NCBI RefSeq assembly: GCF_030403435.1
Contig: NZ_JAUEPH010000002.1
Coordinates: 496,001 to 560,000, forward strand
Source: Algoriphagus sediminis
GTDB lineage: Bacteria > Bacteroidota > Bacteroidia > Cytophagales > Cyclobacteriaceae
DNA length: 64,000 nt
Direction of reading: 5' to 3'
Positions 45,048-54,105 of this stretch are shown here, piece by piece (positions within the stretch are counted from its first letter, which is position 1; each line of letters starts with the position of its first letter). Below the pieces are notes generated by a model, which had not been told where the DNA came from, did no database searches, and saw only the letters and a list, made by a program, of their open reading frames with translations. The translations under genes and the position numbers were made by a program.

Positions 45048-46175
45048 GTGAAAAGGATCGCTGCTCTATTTCTTCTTTTTTTAAGTTTTCAAGCCTTCGG
45101 ACAAAACAAATTCCAGAAGTCCATCAACTTTTCCTATGAGTCAGGTCCATTCACAGGAACCGGCGAAGATTGGTCAAATACTCTCAATGAAATCATCGAA
45201 TTCAGAGCTATAGATGTGAAACTTGGCTGGAAAAGACTAAGGCCAAACTACACGGACCATCTCTATAGATATCCTACTATGGGATTCGGCTTTACTACTG
45301 CCTTACCTTATTTTGAAGAGATAGGCAGGCCTATGGCTATCTATACTTATATGGACATACCTTTTGAAAGGTATACTGATCAAAAAAGATTAAGATTTGG
45401 AATGTTTGGTCAGTTTGGTATAGGATTTAACGCCAACCCATTCAATGAAGTAACAAATCCCTTAAATAATTACCTGGGTACGAGGGTGAATGCCTATGTG
45501 CACCTTGGACTGAATGCCAGTTATAAAATCAGCAAAACCCTAGATTTGACTACCTCCGTTGGACTAAAACATTTCTCAAATGGGGCATCTACAAAACCAA
45601 ATAAGGGTCTGAATATGGTACCAGTAAGTATAGGACTTCGGAGTTATCTGGGCCCAGGTATTTCTGACGAAAATAGAATTCCTGATTACCCTGACTTAGA
45701 AAAGAGAGGTTTTTGGAATTTTGCTGTGTACACTGGTGTAAGGAATTATGAAATAGGGGACCCATCCTATTTTAGAGGGGGTTTAGGAGTGAATTATTTG
45801 TGGGAAGCCTCATATAAATATCGACTGGGTCTAGGAGTTGATATGTTTTATGCCGCAGGTCTGGAAAGCAGATTCCCTGATGGGAATTTTAATTTCGGGG
45901 ATAAGGCTTCTTTCGCCATCGTGGGGTCCTGGGAATGGAAGCTTACCGAGCAGCTTTATGTACCCATAGCCTTGGGTGTTTATATTCATAGAACAGACTT
46001 AAACCAAGAGATCACACAATATTATGAGCGAATTGGTGTGAGGTGGAGAACCAAATCCGGCTTTTTCACAGGTATGACCATAAAGGCCCATAAGGCCAAA
46101 GCTGATTTTTTTGAATTTACCTTTGGTTATACCCTTCCTGGAAAAATCAAATACATCCGCCCCGCCAGGAAGTAA
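45048..46175 (+). CDS. Acyloxyacyl hydrolase / lipid A deacylase (PagL-like) barrel
   Basis: 375 residues with a GTG start and a signal peptide ending in AFGQ. It belongs to the PagL/acyloxyacyl hydrolase family: HFSNG with H175 and S177 has the family's HxS pair on a barrel strand. The Glu that completes the triad in PagL, 12 residues after the Ser, is Asn here (GLNM), as in some Bacteroidota relatives. It is much longer than PagL (about 150), with a second barrel half. Predicted to trim acyl chains from lipid A or other outer-membrane lipids, but the missing Glu leaves activity in doubt. Confidence 0.82.
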   Translation: MKRIAALFLLFLSFQAFGQNKFQKSINFSYESGPFTGTGEDWSNTLNEIIEFRAIDVKLGWKRLRPNYTDHLYRYPTMGFGFTTALPYFEEIGRPMAIYTYMDIPFERYTDQKRLRFGMFGQFGIGFNANPFNEVTNPLNNYLGTRVNAYVHLGLNASYKISKTLDLTTSVGLKHFSNGASTKPNKGLNMVPVSIGLRSYLGPGISDENRIPDYPDLEKRGFWNFAVYTGVRNYEIGDPSYFRGGLGVNYLWEASYKYRLGLGVDMFYAAGLESRFPDGNFNFGDKASFAIVGSWEWKLTEQLYVPIALGVYIHRTDLNQEITQYYERIGVRWRTKSGFFTGMTIKAHKAKADFFEFTFGYTLPGKIKYIRPARK

Positions 46176-46254
46176 ATTTTCCGCTAATCATAAATAATTT
46201 TTATTTGGTTCAGGGCTGTTATAGCTTTCAAAGAATTCTAAACCTAAAACTGCC

Positions 46255-48711
46255 TTGAAAATTTGGATACGGGGAGCGTTCACGCTCTATTTCTCCACAG
46301 TCATTTTCAGCCTTTTTGCGCAATCACAACCCTCTTCGAAGCTTTATCATGAGCTGTTGGGTATTAAAGAGACGAAAAGAGTACTCTATGTAGCAGCTCA
46401 CCCTGATGATGAGAACACGCGGATGATTGCTTACCTAAGTAATGGTTTGCACGCAGAAGTGGCCTATTTGAGCCTTACCCGAGGAGATGGGGGACAAAAT
46501 CTATTAGGACCTCAGCTTGGAGTAGAACTTGGTCAAATACGAACCCAGGAATTATTAAAAGCCAGGAGTACAGATGGAGGAAGGCAATTTTTTACCCGAG
46601 CTACTGATTTCGGATTTAGTAAAAACCCAGATGAAACCCTTAAAAACTGGACCAAAGAAGAAATACTTTCAGATGTGGTTTGGACTGTCAGAAAATTTCG
46701 ACCAGACATAATTATTAACAGGTTTAATACTACTCCTGGAATTACCCATGGTCATCACACCACTTCTGCCATTCTTTCCTTAGAGGCCTTTGAATTAGCT
46801 GCTGACCCGAATGCTTTTCCAGAGCAACTTCAAAATGTAGAAACCTGGCAACCCAAGCGAATTTTTTGGAATGCATACAATTTTCGACAGAGATTCGAAA
46901 AGGAGGAAAATGAGCAATACGATGAGTTTCCAGTCGGAGATTTTAATCATTTGCTGGGAGAAACATACAGCCAGATAGCCTCTGACAGTAGAACAATGCA
47001 TAAGTCTCAAGGCTTTGGATCTACTCCGGGAATAGGAAAGGCCGTAGATTATTTACAATTCCTAAAAGGTGAGCCGTTTGAGGACTCTGCTTTTGAAGGT
47101 GTAGTTAATCGATGGACGACCATTACCAACGGTGAAAAAATTGAGCAACTTCTAGAAACAGCCCTTGAGGAGTTTGATTTTTTAGAGCCATGGAATAATG
47201 TTCCAGTAATGCTCGAAATAAAACAAGAATTGGCAAAGGAACCGTCAGACATATTATGGCTTAATGAAAAAAGAGTTCAGGTTGATCATTTAATCATGGC
47301 GCTTCTTGGAATTGAAATGGAGTTGAATATGGATGTGGAATTGGTTTCACCCGGAGATACTCTTGAACTTGAACTTATCCTAAATAATCCAAGCCCAGAC
47401 CCCCTACGAGATGTGAGTTTGGGCTTGTTTGACTCGAACCTTTTGACCGATCAAAATTCGGCTCAGGATAATGTCACTATCCGCCAAAACATCACAATTA
47501 CCCTTCCGAGGGATTATCCTTACTCACAACCTTACTGGCTCGAGAAACCCATCGATGGAGCCATGTATGATGTGGATGATCAGAATTTAATAGGAAAGCC
47601 ATTTAATGATCCCAATATCACAGGGAATCTGGCATTTACCTTTTCCGGCCAAAAATTTGAATTTCAGGTACCTCTGATGTACAAATACAATGATAGGGTA
47701 GATGGTGAAATTCAGCAGCCAGTGACCGTTGTACCGGAAGTGAATTTAAATTTATCCAAAGAGAATATCTTTCTTCTTCCGGGACAGGAACCTGAAATTA
47801 CAGTTTCGGTTGCTTTCCAAAATGAAATGCTGGATGGAGAGTTGAGGTTTGAGGGCCTTAACGATGATGAATATAGAATTCTTGAAATCACTGATTTACA
47901 AGCACAAAAAACCCGGAACTATCAGGTGGCGTTTGTATCGGATGTTTTAGAAAGTAAAATCGCCACCGCTCAATATATAACAGGTGACTCTCGGGCCTTT
48001 GGCCAAACCACGGAGCGAATTTCCTATAAGCATATTCCTAATTTGACCTATTTCCGGCCAGCATCAGTTAATCTTATCAAGGCTGATTGGGAGCTTTCGC
48101 GGGAAAGGATAGGGTACATTGAAGGAGCTGGAGACGATGTTCCCCAGGTTTTGGAAGCCTTGGGTTATGATGTAGATATGATTGACGCATCAGATTTGAC
48201 TGTTGAAAATCTCAGTCAATACAAAGCTGTGGTGGTTGGTATCCGCGCATATAACACAAACCCAGCTTTGGTTGAAAACCAACAATCACTCATGGGCTAC
48301 GTAAGAGCAGGCGGTACAGTAGTGACCCAATACAACACTACTGGAGGATTGCTGACGGATAAGTTAGGTCCTTTTGACTTTGAATTGAGTAGAACGAGAG
48401 TCACTGTTCAGGAGTCTCCAGTTGTTTTCGAGGAAAATCATCCTGTATTTTCTTATCCGAATCAAATAGAAAAAGAGGACTTTGATGGTTGGGTTCAGGA
48501 GCGAGGGTTGTACTTTGTAGGAGAGATGGCCGATCAGTACGATACTCCGTTAGTGTTAAATGAACCTGGTGAAGACCCAACGAATGGTTCTTTGCTATAT
48601 GCCAAATACGGAGAAGGAACCTTTATTTATACTGGAATTTCCTTCTTCAGACAGCTACCAGCAGGAGTAGCCGGTGCAACCAAATTATTTGTAAATATGA
48701 TAGAACAATAA
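46255..48711 (+). CDS. PIG-L family deacetylase, secreted, large multidomain
   Basis: 818 residues from a TTG start, with signal peptide ending in SLFAQ. The N-terminal LmbE/PIG-L domain (about 35-260) has the zinc motif AHPDDEN (H49, D52) and GHHTTS (about 167-172) expected to bind the third ligand. A beta-sandwich middle follows, then a C-terminal GATase/ThuA-like segment (VVVGIRAYNTNPALV, GGTVVTQYNTTGG). Such enzymes remove acetyl groups from N-acetyl sugars, here outside the cytoplasm. The gene is followed directly by a small membrane protein and a symporter. Confidence 0.86.
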   Translation: MKIWIRGAFTLYFSTVIFSLFAQSQPSSKLYHELLGIKETKRVLYVAAHPDDENTRMIAYLSNGLHAEVAYLSLTRGDGGQNLLGPQLGVELGQIRTQELLKARSTDGGRQFFTRATDFGFSKNPDETLKNWTKEEILSDVVWTVRKFRPDIIINRFNTTPGITHGHHTTSAILSLEAFELAADPNAFPEQLQNVETWQPKRIFWNAYNFRQRFEKEENEQYDEFPVGDFNHLLGETYSQIASDSRTMHKSQGFGSTPGIGKAVDYLQFLKGEPFEDSAFEGVVNRWTTITNGEKIEQLLETALEEFDFLEPWNNVPVMLEIKQELAKEPSDILWLNEKRVQVDHLIMALLGIEMELNMDVELVSPGDTLELELILNNPSPDPLRDVSLGLFDSNLLTDQNSAQDNVTIRQNITITLPRDYPYSQPYWLEKPIDGAMYDVDDQNLIGKPFNDPNITGNLAFTFSGQKFEFQVPLMYKYNDRVDGEIQQPVTVVPEVNLNLSKENIFLLPGQEPEITVSVAFQNEMLDGELRFEGLNDDEYRILEITDLQAQKTRNYQVAFVSDVLESKIATAQYITGDSRAFGQTTERISYKHIPNLTYFRPASVNLIKADWELSRERIGYIEGAGDDVPQVLEALGYDVDMIDASDLTVENLSQYKAVVVGIRAYNTNPALVENQQSLMGYVRAGGTVVTQYNTTGGLLTDKLGPFDFELSRTRVTVQESPVVFEENHPVFSYPNQIEKEDFDGWVQERGLYFVGEMADQYDTPLVLNEPGEDPTNGSLLYAKYGEGTFIYTGISFFRQLPAGVAGATKLFVNMIEQ

Positions 48712-48712
48712 A

Positions 48713-48817
48713 GTGGAAGAGAAGCCAATCAAGTGGAATAGATTATACATCGGTCTCGTAATTGCGCTGGTCGGGCTCATAGCTATGTTTTACCTTTTGA
48801 TGCAATCTTATTCATGA
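48713..48817 (+). CDS. 34-residue single-pass membrane protein
   Basis: A GTG-started short frame directly after the deacetylase stop (1 nt gap) whose TGA overlaps the symporter ATG (ATGA). The protein begins MEEKPIKWNRLY and has one hydrophobic segment (about residues 13-31, ending MFYLLMQ). Tight coupling on both sides suggests it is real; it could assist the symporter. No homology can be judged by eye. Confidence 0.6.
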   Translation: MEEKPIKWNRLYIGLVIALVGLIAMFYLLMQSYS

Positions 48818-50517
48818 GTACTTTAGATTGGATCGTTCTATTCGGGACTCTCGGTTTGATTGCAGGTTATGGGGTCTACAAAACCTATGGTCCCAAAGAC
48901 TTTGATTCTTATTTAAGGGGCAGGAATTCTATGAATTGGTGGACCATAGGTCTTTCAATCATGGCTACACAAGCCTCTGCTATTACTTTCCTCAGTACGC
49001 CTGGTCAGGCTTATGAGGATGGGATGCGTTTCATTCAGTTCTATTTTGGGCTTCCTATCGCAATGATTATCATATCCGTGGTATTCATTCCGATGTACTA
49101 TAAACTCAAAGTTTACACTGCCTATGAGTATCTGGAAGATCGTTTTGACTTAAAGACCAGAACCTTAGCCGCACTTTTATTCATTATCCAAAGAGGCTTA
49201 GCAGCTGGTATAACGATTTATGCGCCTGCAATAATCTTGTCTACACTGCTTGGGTGGAATCTGACCGTTACTAATATTTTGATCGGAGCAGTGGTTATTA
49301 TTTACACTGTGAGTGGAGGAACCGAAGCGGTGTCCATTACCCAGAAACAGCAAATGGCTGTGATGATGGGTGGGATGATTCTGGCTGGTGTTATTGTGAT
49401 TCAAATGCTACCTATTCCCTTTCAGGAATCTCTTCATGTGGCAGGTAAAATGGATAAACTTAACATCATAAACTTTGAATTCGATGTTTCAGACCGGTAT
49501 AATGTATGGTCTGGAGTTACTGCGGCACTATTTCTTTTTCTCTCTTATTTTGGTGCGGACCAAAGCCAGGTTCAGCGATATCTCTCGGGACAGACTTTGT
49601 CTCAAAGCCGAATGGGATTAATTATGAATGGCTTTCTGAAAATCCCCATGCAATTTGTCATTCTTTTTATAGGGGTGATGGTCTTCGTTTTCTACCAGTT
49701 TTACCAGCCTCCTGTTGTATTTAACTCTGTACAAACTGAGAATCTTCGGAATAGTGAATATAGTGAGGAGTTTGAGAGGCTAGAATCAGAATATTCAATG
49801 GCATTTGAGGAAAGCAAAGCCTCCTATTTCGAAATGCTATCTGCAATTGATGCAAAGGATGAGGCCAGAGAAACTCAAATTCAGGAAGAACTTCAAAATC
49901 TTAAAACCGAACAAGAAGAGATCAGAGATGAGGTTAAAGAACTAATCCTTAAAAATGATCCTGTAGCAGAAACCAGAGATACAGATTACGTATTTATGCG
50001 TTTCGTGATGGATAACTTGCCAACTGGAATAATCGGATTGCTTTTCGCGGTGATTTTCTCTGCGGCCATGTCATCTACTGCTTCTGAGTTAAATGCTTTA
50101 GGTTCTACCACTACCGTGGACCTTTATAAGCGTTCCATCAAAAAAGAATCTTCTGACCGTCATTATTTACTTTCTTCGAAAGCATTCACAGCATTTTGGG
50201 GGCTTGGGGCCATCCTTTTTGCTACCTACGCCTCATTATTTGAAAATTTAATTCAGGCTGTCAATCTTCTTGGTTCACTTTTTTATGGAACCATTCTGGG
50301 GATATTTTTGGTAGGTTTCTTCATGAAATGGGTCAAGGGCAGAGCGGTTTTTATTTCAGCTGTTCTTTCCGAAGCTTTAATCCTCCTGATCCATTTCAGG
50401 AATGGAGAAGGACTCTTTGGATTCCACTGGAATATCGGCTATCTCTGGTACAACGCGATTGGTTGCCTTAGTGTGATGCTTTTTGCTTTGATCATTCAAG
50501 GCCTGAGTAGAAAATAA
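48814..50517 (+). CDS. Sodium:solute symporter (SSS family)
   Basis: 567 residues, about 13 membrane segments. SIMATQASAITFLSTPGQAYEDGM near 48-71 is the SSS signature region, and FGADQSQVQRYLSG lies near 246-259. A charged Glu/Lys-rich segment of about 80 residues (308-388) predicted as coiled coil separates two membrane segments, larger than in canonical family members such as vSGLT. Given the deacetylase upstream, the cargo may be an amino sugar or another deacetylation product; this is inference. Confidence 0.9.
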   Translation: MSTLDWIVLFGTLGLIAGYGVYKTYGPKDFDSYLRGRNSMNWWTIGLSIMATQASAITFLSTPGQAYEDGMRFIQFYFGLPIAMIIISVVFIPMYYKLKVYTAYEYLEDRFDLKTRTLAALLFIIQRGLAAGITIYAPAIILSTLLGWNLTVTNILIGAVVIIYTVSGGTEAVSITQKQQMAVMMGGMILAGVIVIQMLPIPFQESLHVAGKMDKLNIINFEFDVSDRYNVWSGVTAALFLFLSYFGADQSQVQRYLSGQTLSQSRMGLIMNGFLKIPMQFVILFIGVMVFVFYQFYQPPVVFNSVQTENLRNSEYSEEFERLESEYSMAFEESKASYFEMLSAIDAKDEARETQIQEELQNLKTEQEEIRDEVKELILKNDPVAETRDTDYVFMRFVMDNLPTGIIGLLFAVIFSAAMSSTASELNALGSTTTVDLYKRSIKKESSDRHYLLSSKAFTAFWGLGAILFATYASLFENLIQAVNLLGSLFYGTILGIFLVGFFMKWVKGRAVFISAVLSEALILLIHFRNGEGLFGFHWNIGYLWYNAIGCLSVMLFALIIQGLSRK

Positions 50518-50518
50518 G

Positions 50519-50544
50519 AAAGGCCTCGAAGGAGGCCTTTTTCT
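50519..50544. terminator. Bidirectional terminator between the symporter and the DUF2911 gene
   Basis: Perfect 9-bp stem AAAGGCCTC/GAGGCCTTT with loop GAAG. It lies between two convergent genes and touches the DUF2911 stop region. Confidence 0.9.
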
Positions 50545-51398
50545 TATTTTATGGACTTCATAAGTCTTTCGTTTAGTCGGACGTAATCTGGATTGTTAGC
50601 TTCTTCTGCCATTTCTGCTGATTTTTCAGCCGAGGCCAAAGCATCAGTTCTCTTATCCAAACCCAATTCAATTTTTGCCTTAAGGTGCATGGTCCAATAT
50701 TTAGGATCGCTTTCTACTGACTGGGTGATCCATTCGTATGCCTGATCAAGATCTTTTTCATTGTTGTAATAGTAGCTGGCAGCCGAATAAAGAAGACTTG
50801 GGTTATCGGTTTTTGCATCAATTACCTGTTCCTGAATTTGCGCCATTACTATCGGATCGACTTCTGTGCTGATTTTGAAATCAACCCGAGTAGTTTCCCA
50901 CTTCATGGAGAGGTCAGCGCTGTTATCGGTCATGTTGTTAAATGTGATTTCAAAGGTTTCATATTTCTTTCCAGTCTTGGAAGGTTTCACCTTGAAGCGA
51001 ACAACGTCATCAGCATCCGAATAACCCATGGCTCCCCAGAGTTCTGTGTTTTTGGAAAGAATAATGGTCCATTCGGATTTTCCAGGGATACTGTAAAGAG
51101 CGTAGGAACCAGCTGGTAATTTTGCTCCACCTATTTCCACTTCGGTAGAGAAGTTTAACTTGGTGGCTGCATTTGCTCCAGTTCTCCAGACTTCGTTATA
51201 TGGAACAAGGGTTCCAAATATCTTTCGTCCTTTCATACTTGGTCTGCTATAATCCACTGTAACGTCCGTTAAGCCCACTTTTTGGGCTAGTCTTGCAGAT
51301 GGAGAAGCCTGTGGCATATTTAGCTGGGCATGAGCAACAAGGCTAATTCCGAAAAAAAAGATAAATACTGATAGAAGGGTTTTTTGGTAAATTTTCAT
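50544..51398 (-). CDS. DUF2911 domain protein with TPR-like tail, secreted
   Basis: 284 residues, signal peptide ending in AHAQ. The DUF2911 domain spans about 28-185: SPSARLAQKVGLTDVTVDYSRP, EVWRTGANAATKL, LPAGSYALYSIPG and WGAMGYSDADDVVRF are the family segments. A TPR-like helical tail follows (ALLYSAASYYYNNEKDLDQAYEWI). Function unknown; often found as secreted Bacteroidota proteins. Divergent from the dehydrogenase gene across a 113-bp spacer holding a perfect hairpin. Confidence 0.88.
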   Translation of the reverse strand: MKIYQKTLLSVFIFFFGISLVAHAQLNMPQASPSARLAQKVGLTDVTVDYSRPSMKGRKIFGTLVPYNEVWRTGANAATKLNFSTEVEIGGAKLPAGSYALYSIPGKSEWTIILSKNTELWGAMGYSDADDVVRFKVKPSKTGKKYETFEITFNNMTDNSADLSMKWETTRVDFKISTEVDPIVMAQIQEQVIDAKTDNPSLLYSAASYYYNNEKDLDQAYEWITQSVESDPKYWTMHLKAKIELGLDKRTDALASAEKSAEMAEEANNPDYVRLNERLMKSIK

Positions 51399-51439
51399 AA
51401 AGTTGGAATCTTAGTTTCTCATATTACTGTAATTATTTT

Positions 51440-51469
51440 GGGGAATGATTTGTTACAAAACAAATCCCC
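51440..51469. promoter_or_regulatory. Strong inverted repeat in a divergent promoter region
   Basis: GATTTGTT-ACAA-AACAAATC is a perfect 8-bp inverted repeat, extended after a 3-nt bulge by GGGG/CCCC arms. It has no T tract on either strand, so it is not an ordinary terminator; an operator or leader hairpin serving both the DUF2911 and dehydrogenase genes is possible. Confidence 0.4.
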
Positions 51470-51511
51470 AAAGCGGCCCTAATTTAAACAAAAATAGAAC
51501 CATAATAACCA

Positions 51512-52432
51512 ATGAGTTTAGCTATCATTAGTCCGGGACGAGACCCTAAGGAATGGATCGATGTGATCAAAAAAGAAAAGCCAGATTTAGACATTCAAGT
51601 CTACCCGAATATTAATAATCCTGAAAAAGTGGAGGCAGTCATGGTTTGGCAGCATCCCCCGGGTATTCTGTCAGAATTTCCAAACCTTAAACTCGTAAGT
51701 TCCATGGGAGCTGGAGTGGATCATATTCTGACGGATAAGGAAATACCTTCGGAGGTTCCGATAGTAAGGATAGTCGATGAAAAATTGACATGGTCCATGA
51801 CAAATTATGTCGTGATGGGAGTTTTGAATTTTCATCGCCAAATCAAGAGGTACCAGAAGGACCAAAAAGAAAAGGTCTGGGATATGTCCAACCCTGAAAT
51901 TCCGGTTACCATTGGAGTTATGGGTGTGGGCGCTCTTGGTGGGGATGTGATAGATAAGCTGCGTTATATGGATTTTGAGGTTTTGGGTTATGGATTTTCT
52001 GAAAAGACAGGGCTGGATTATCCTTATTATTCAAAAGATAGATTAGAAGAGTTTCTGAATGAGATTAATGTCCTCATTTGTTTACTACCGCTAACCAAGG
52101 ATACGGAAGACATTCTCAATAAAGAACTTTTTGAAAAGTGTAACCCCGGGACCTACATTATCAATGTGGCTAGGGGTAAGCATCTTGTTGATGAAGATTT
52201 GATAGAGGCCTTGGATTCCGGGCATTTGTCGGGGGCACTATTAGATGTGTATCGTGTGGAACCTCTTCCTAAAGATCATCCTTTTTGGGCTCATGAAAAG
52301 ATTCAATTTACTCCACACATTGCAAGTGTGACCAACCCGAAAGCCGCTGCACCGCAAGTGCTAGAAAATCTGGATAGGCTCAAAGAAGGGAAGGAATTGC
52401 TTAATTTAGTAGACAGAGAAAAAGGCTATTAA
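51512..52432 (+). CDS. Glyoxylate/hydroxypyruvate reductase A-like D-2-hydroxyacid dehydrogenase
   Basis: 306 residues of the GhrA branch of D-2-hydroxyacid dehydrogenases, reducing glyoxylate or hydroxypyruvate with NAD(P)H. The nucleotide loop GVMGVGALGGDV is at about 135-146. Catalytic Arg lies in NVARGKHLVDED, Glu in RVEPLPKDHPFW and His in TPHIASVT. The short YGFSE after the loop replaces a clear NADP-specific Arg pair, so cofactor preference is uncertain. A UspA gene follows 9 nt later. Confidence 0.9.
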   Translation: MSLAIISPGRDPKEWIDVIKKEKPDLDIQVYPNINNPEKVEAVMVWQHPPGILSEFPNLKLVSSMGAGVDHILTDKEIPSEVPIVRIVDEKLTWSMTNYVVMGVLNFHRQIKRYQKDQKEKVWDMSNPEIPVTIGVMGVGALGGDVIDKLRYMDFEVLGYGFSEKTGLDYPYYSKDRLEEFLNEINVLICLLPLTKDTEDILNKELFEKCNPGTYIINVARGKHLVDEDLIEALDSGHLSGALLDVYRVEPLPKDHPFWAHEKIQFTPHIASVTNPKAAAPQVLENLDRLKEGKELLNLVDREKGY

Positions 52433-52441
52433 AACATCCAT

Positions 52442-53284
52442 ATGAAATCAAATCACAAAATTCTTTGTCCTGTTGACTTTTCAGATTGCTCACTGAATGC
52501 CATAGAATTCGCTGCAAGGATAGGGGAGCTGTATCAATCCCAATTGACCTTGGTACACGTTGTAAATTCGGAGGATTATTTTAAGCTATTTCCCGGTGAA
52601 ACTGATAGTAAAAAGCAGGAGCAATTCATCAAAACCAAACTCGAAAACCTAAAGGTAGCAGTGGTTGAAGAATCCATTCCGAAGGGATTAGCTACTTGTG
52701 ATACCTTGATCATTCAGGGGAGAATTGTAGATACCGTTTGTGGAATTGCAGAAGACGGGAACTATGATTTGATCGTGATAGGAACCGATGGAGTGAATGG
52801 TAACCGTTCTGGAAAAATGGGTTCCCGGGCCAGTCAAATTGTCGATAATTCAGAAAAAGATGTGCTGGTGATTCCAAGAGCCTCTTATTTCAAGGAAATG
52901 GAGAAAATTGCCTACGCTCAGGATTACCTTGAAGAGGATAAAATAGCCATTCAGAAAGTTGGTGATGTAGCTAATTTCTTCAAATCAACTCTAGATGTGG
53001 TCCACTTCGAAAGGAAGATAAATGAAAGAAACCGCTTTTTGAACTCTGAAATGCAGGAAGAATTGAAGCCTTTCTCCAGAAATTTAGAACTGAATTTTAA
53101 GCTATTCCCAATTGAAGATTCCCTTGTAGAAAGTATCCAGGATTACTGCGAAAATGAAAAAGTGGGAATATTATTTACACTTAGTTTTCCCCAGACTGTT
53201 TGGGATCGTCTTTTTGATCGAAGCCTTTCGAAGAAATTGGCCTTTTCATTAAGTACCCCACTTTGGGTAATTAAATCATTTTGA
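52442..53284 (+). CDS. Universal stress protein, tandem UspA domains
   Basis: 280 residues. The first UspA domain (1-150) is well preserved: KILCPVDFSDCSLNAIEFA and LVHVV at the start, DLIVIGTDG and the nucleotide-binding SGKMGSRASQIVDNSEKDVLVIPR at the end (G-x2-G-x9-S/T type). The second half (about 155-280) is a degenerate Usp domain without a clear ATP loop. Probably binds ATP and signals stress or energy state. Its 3' end overlaps the convergent TPR gene by 9 nt. Confidence 0.9.
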   Translation: MKSNHKILCPVDFSDCSLNAIEFAARIGELYQSQLTLVHVVNSEDYFKLFPGETDSKKQEQFIKTKLENLKVAVVEESIPKGLATCDTLIIQGRIVDTVCGIAEDGNYDLIVIGTDGVNGNRSGKMGSRASQIVDNSEKDVLVIPRASYFKEMEKIAYAQDYLEEDKIAIQKVGDVANFFKSTLDVVHFERKINERNRFLNSEMQEELKPFSRNLELNFKLFPIEDSLVESIQDYCENEKVGILFTLSFPQTVWDRLFDRSLSKKLAFSLSTPLWVIKSF

Positions 53285-53986
53285 TTTCGTGAACATATTT
53301 TTCAAAAATGTCCCGAACTCAGATCGACTTTTTGAGTCGGTGAATATGGATTGTAGAACATTTAAATAGTGCCCCAATGAAAGCTTATTTTCAGATGATT
53401 GGGCGGTAAGCTGGCTAGGAGGGGCAGGGGCTTTTTTGTGAGTTTCTTTTTTCTCTTTACCCTTAGGCTTTGTTTTTTCAGGGTCATATCCAACGAGCTC
53501 ATCTGCTTTCTTGAAGCTTCTCTGGGCATTCTGTTTGTAGCCCAACTTTTCCTCTACCAATCCACGATTATTATAGGCAACAGCATCTTCAGGATCCAAT
53601 TCGATGGCTTTGGTATAATCTGCGATTGAACCTTCAAGGTCTCCGATTCGGTCTTTAAAAAATGCTCTACTGCTATATCTGTACGGATTACCCGGATCAA
53701 GATTTACAGCTCGATCAAATTCCACTAATGCCTCTTCATTTCTCTTCATCAGGTGGAGAACCACAGCTCTATCACTCATCCAGTCCGTGTTGTACGGTTC
53801 CATGGCGGTGATTCTATCAAAATCCTCCAGAGCTTCGTCAAATTTTCCAAGCCTTGAAAGAACCCGGCCTCTGAATAGATAATGCTGTGCAATCTTCCCG
53901 TCTTCTTTTACTAGATAGGTGAAGGTTTCAAGCGCTTCTTCATACTTCCCATCCTTGTACTGCTGTATACCCTTTTCGAAGCTCAT
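53276..53986 (-). CDS. Tetratricopeptide repeat protein, cytoplasmic
   Basis: 236 residues without a signal peptide. Four TPR units cover about 1-145, with the canonical W/L-G-Y-A-F-A-P spacing (YKDGKYEEALETFTYLVKED, GKFDEALEDFDRI, GDLEGSIADYTKAIELDPEDAVAYNNRG). A Lys/Pro/Ser-rich linker (about 155-190) separates these from a short C-terminal helix. Likely a protein-interaction scaffold; partner unknown. Confidence 0.88.
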   Translation of the reverse strand: MSFEKGIQQYKDGKYEEALETFTYLVKEDGKIAQHYLFRGRVLSRLGKFDEALEDFDRITAMEPYNTDWMSDRAVVLHLMKRNEEALVEFDRAVNLDPGNPYRYSSRAFFKDRIGDLEGSIADYTKAIELDPEDAVAYNNRGLVEEKLGYKQNAQRSFKKADELVGYDPEKTKPKGKEKKETHKKAPAPPSQLTAQSSENKLSLGHYLNVLQSIFTDSKSRSEFGTFLKNMFTKSK

Positions 53987-54105
53987 ATTATTTGTTTTTT
54001 ATTAATACAAAATTAGACCTGGAATAGTTTTCTTCACAAAGTTTAATCGGATTTTGCGATCATTTACAAGTGGCTGTTATCTTTAAACCCAGTCCCAAAT
54101 CCACA

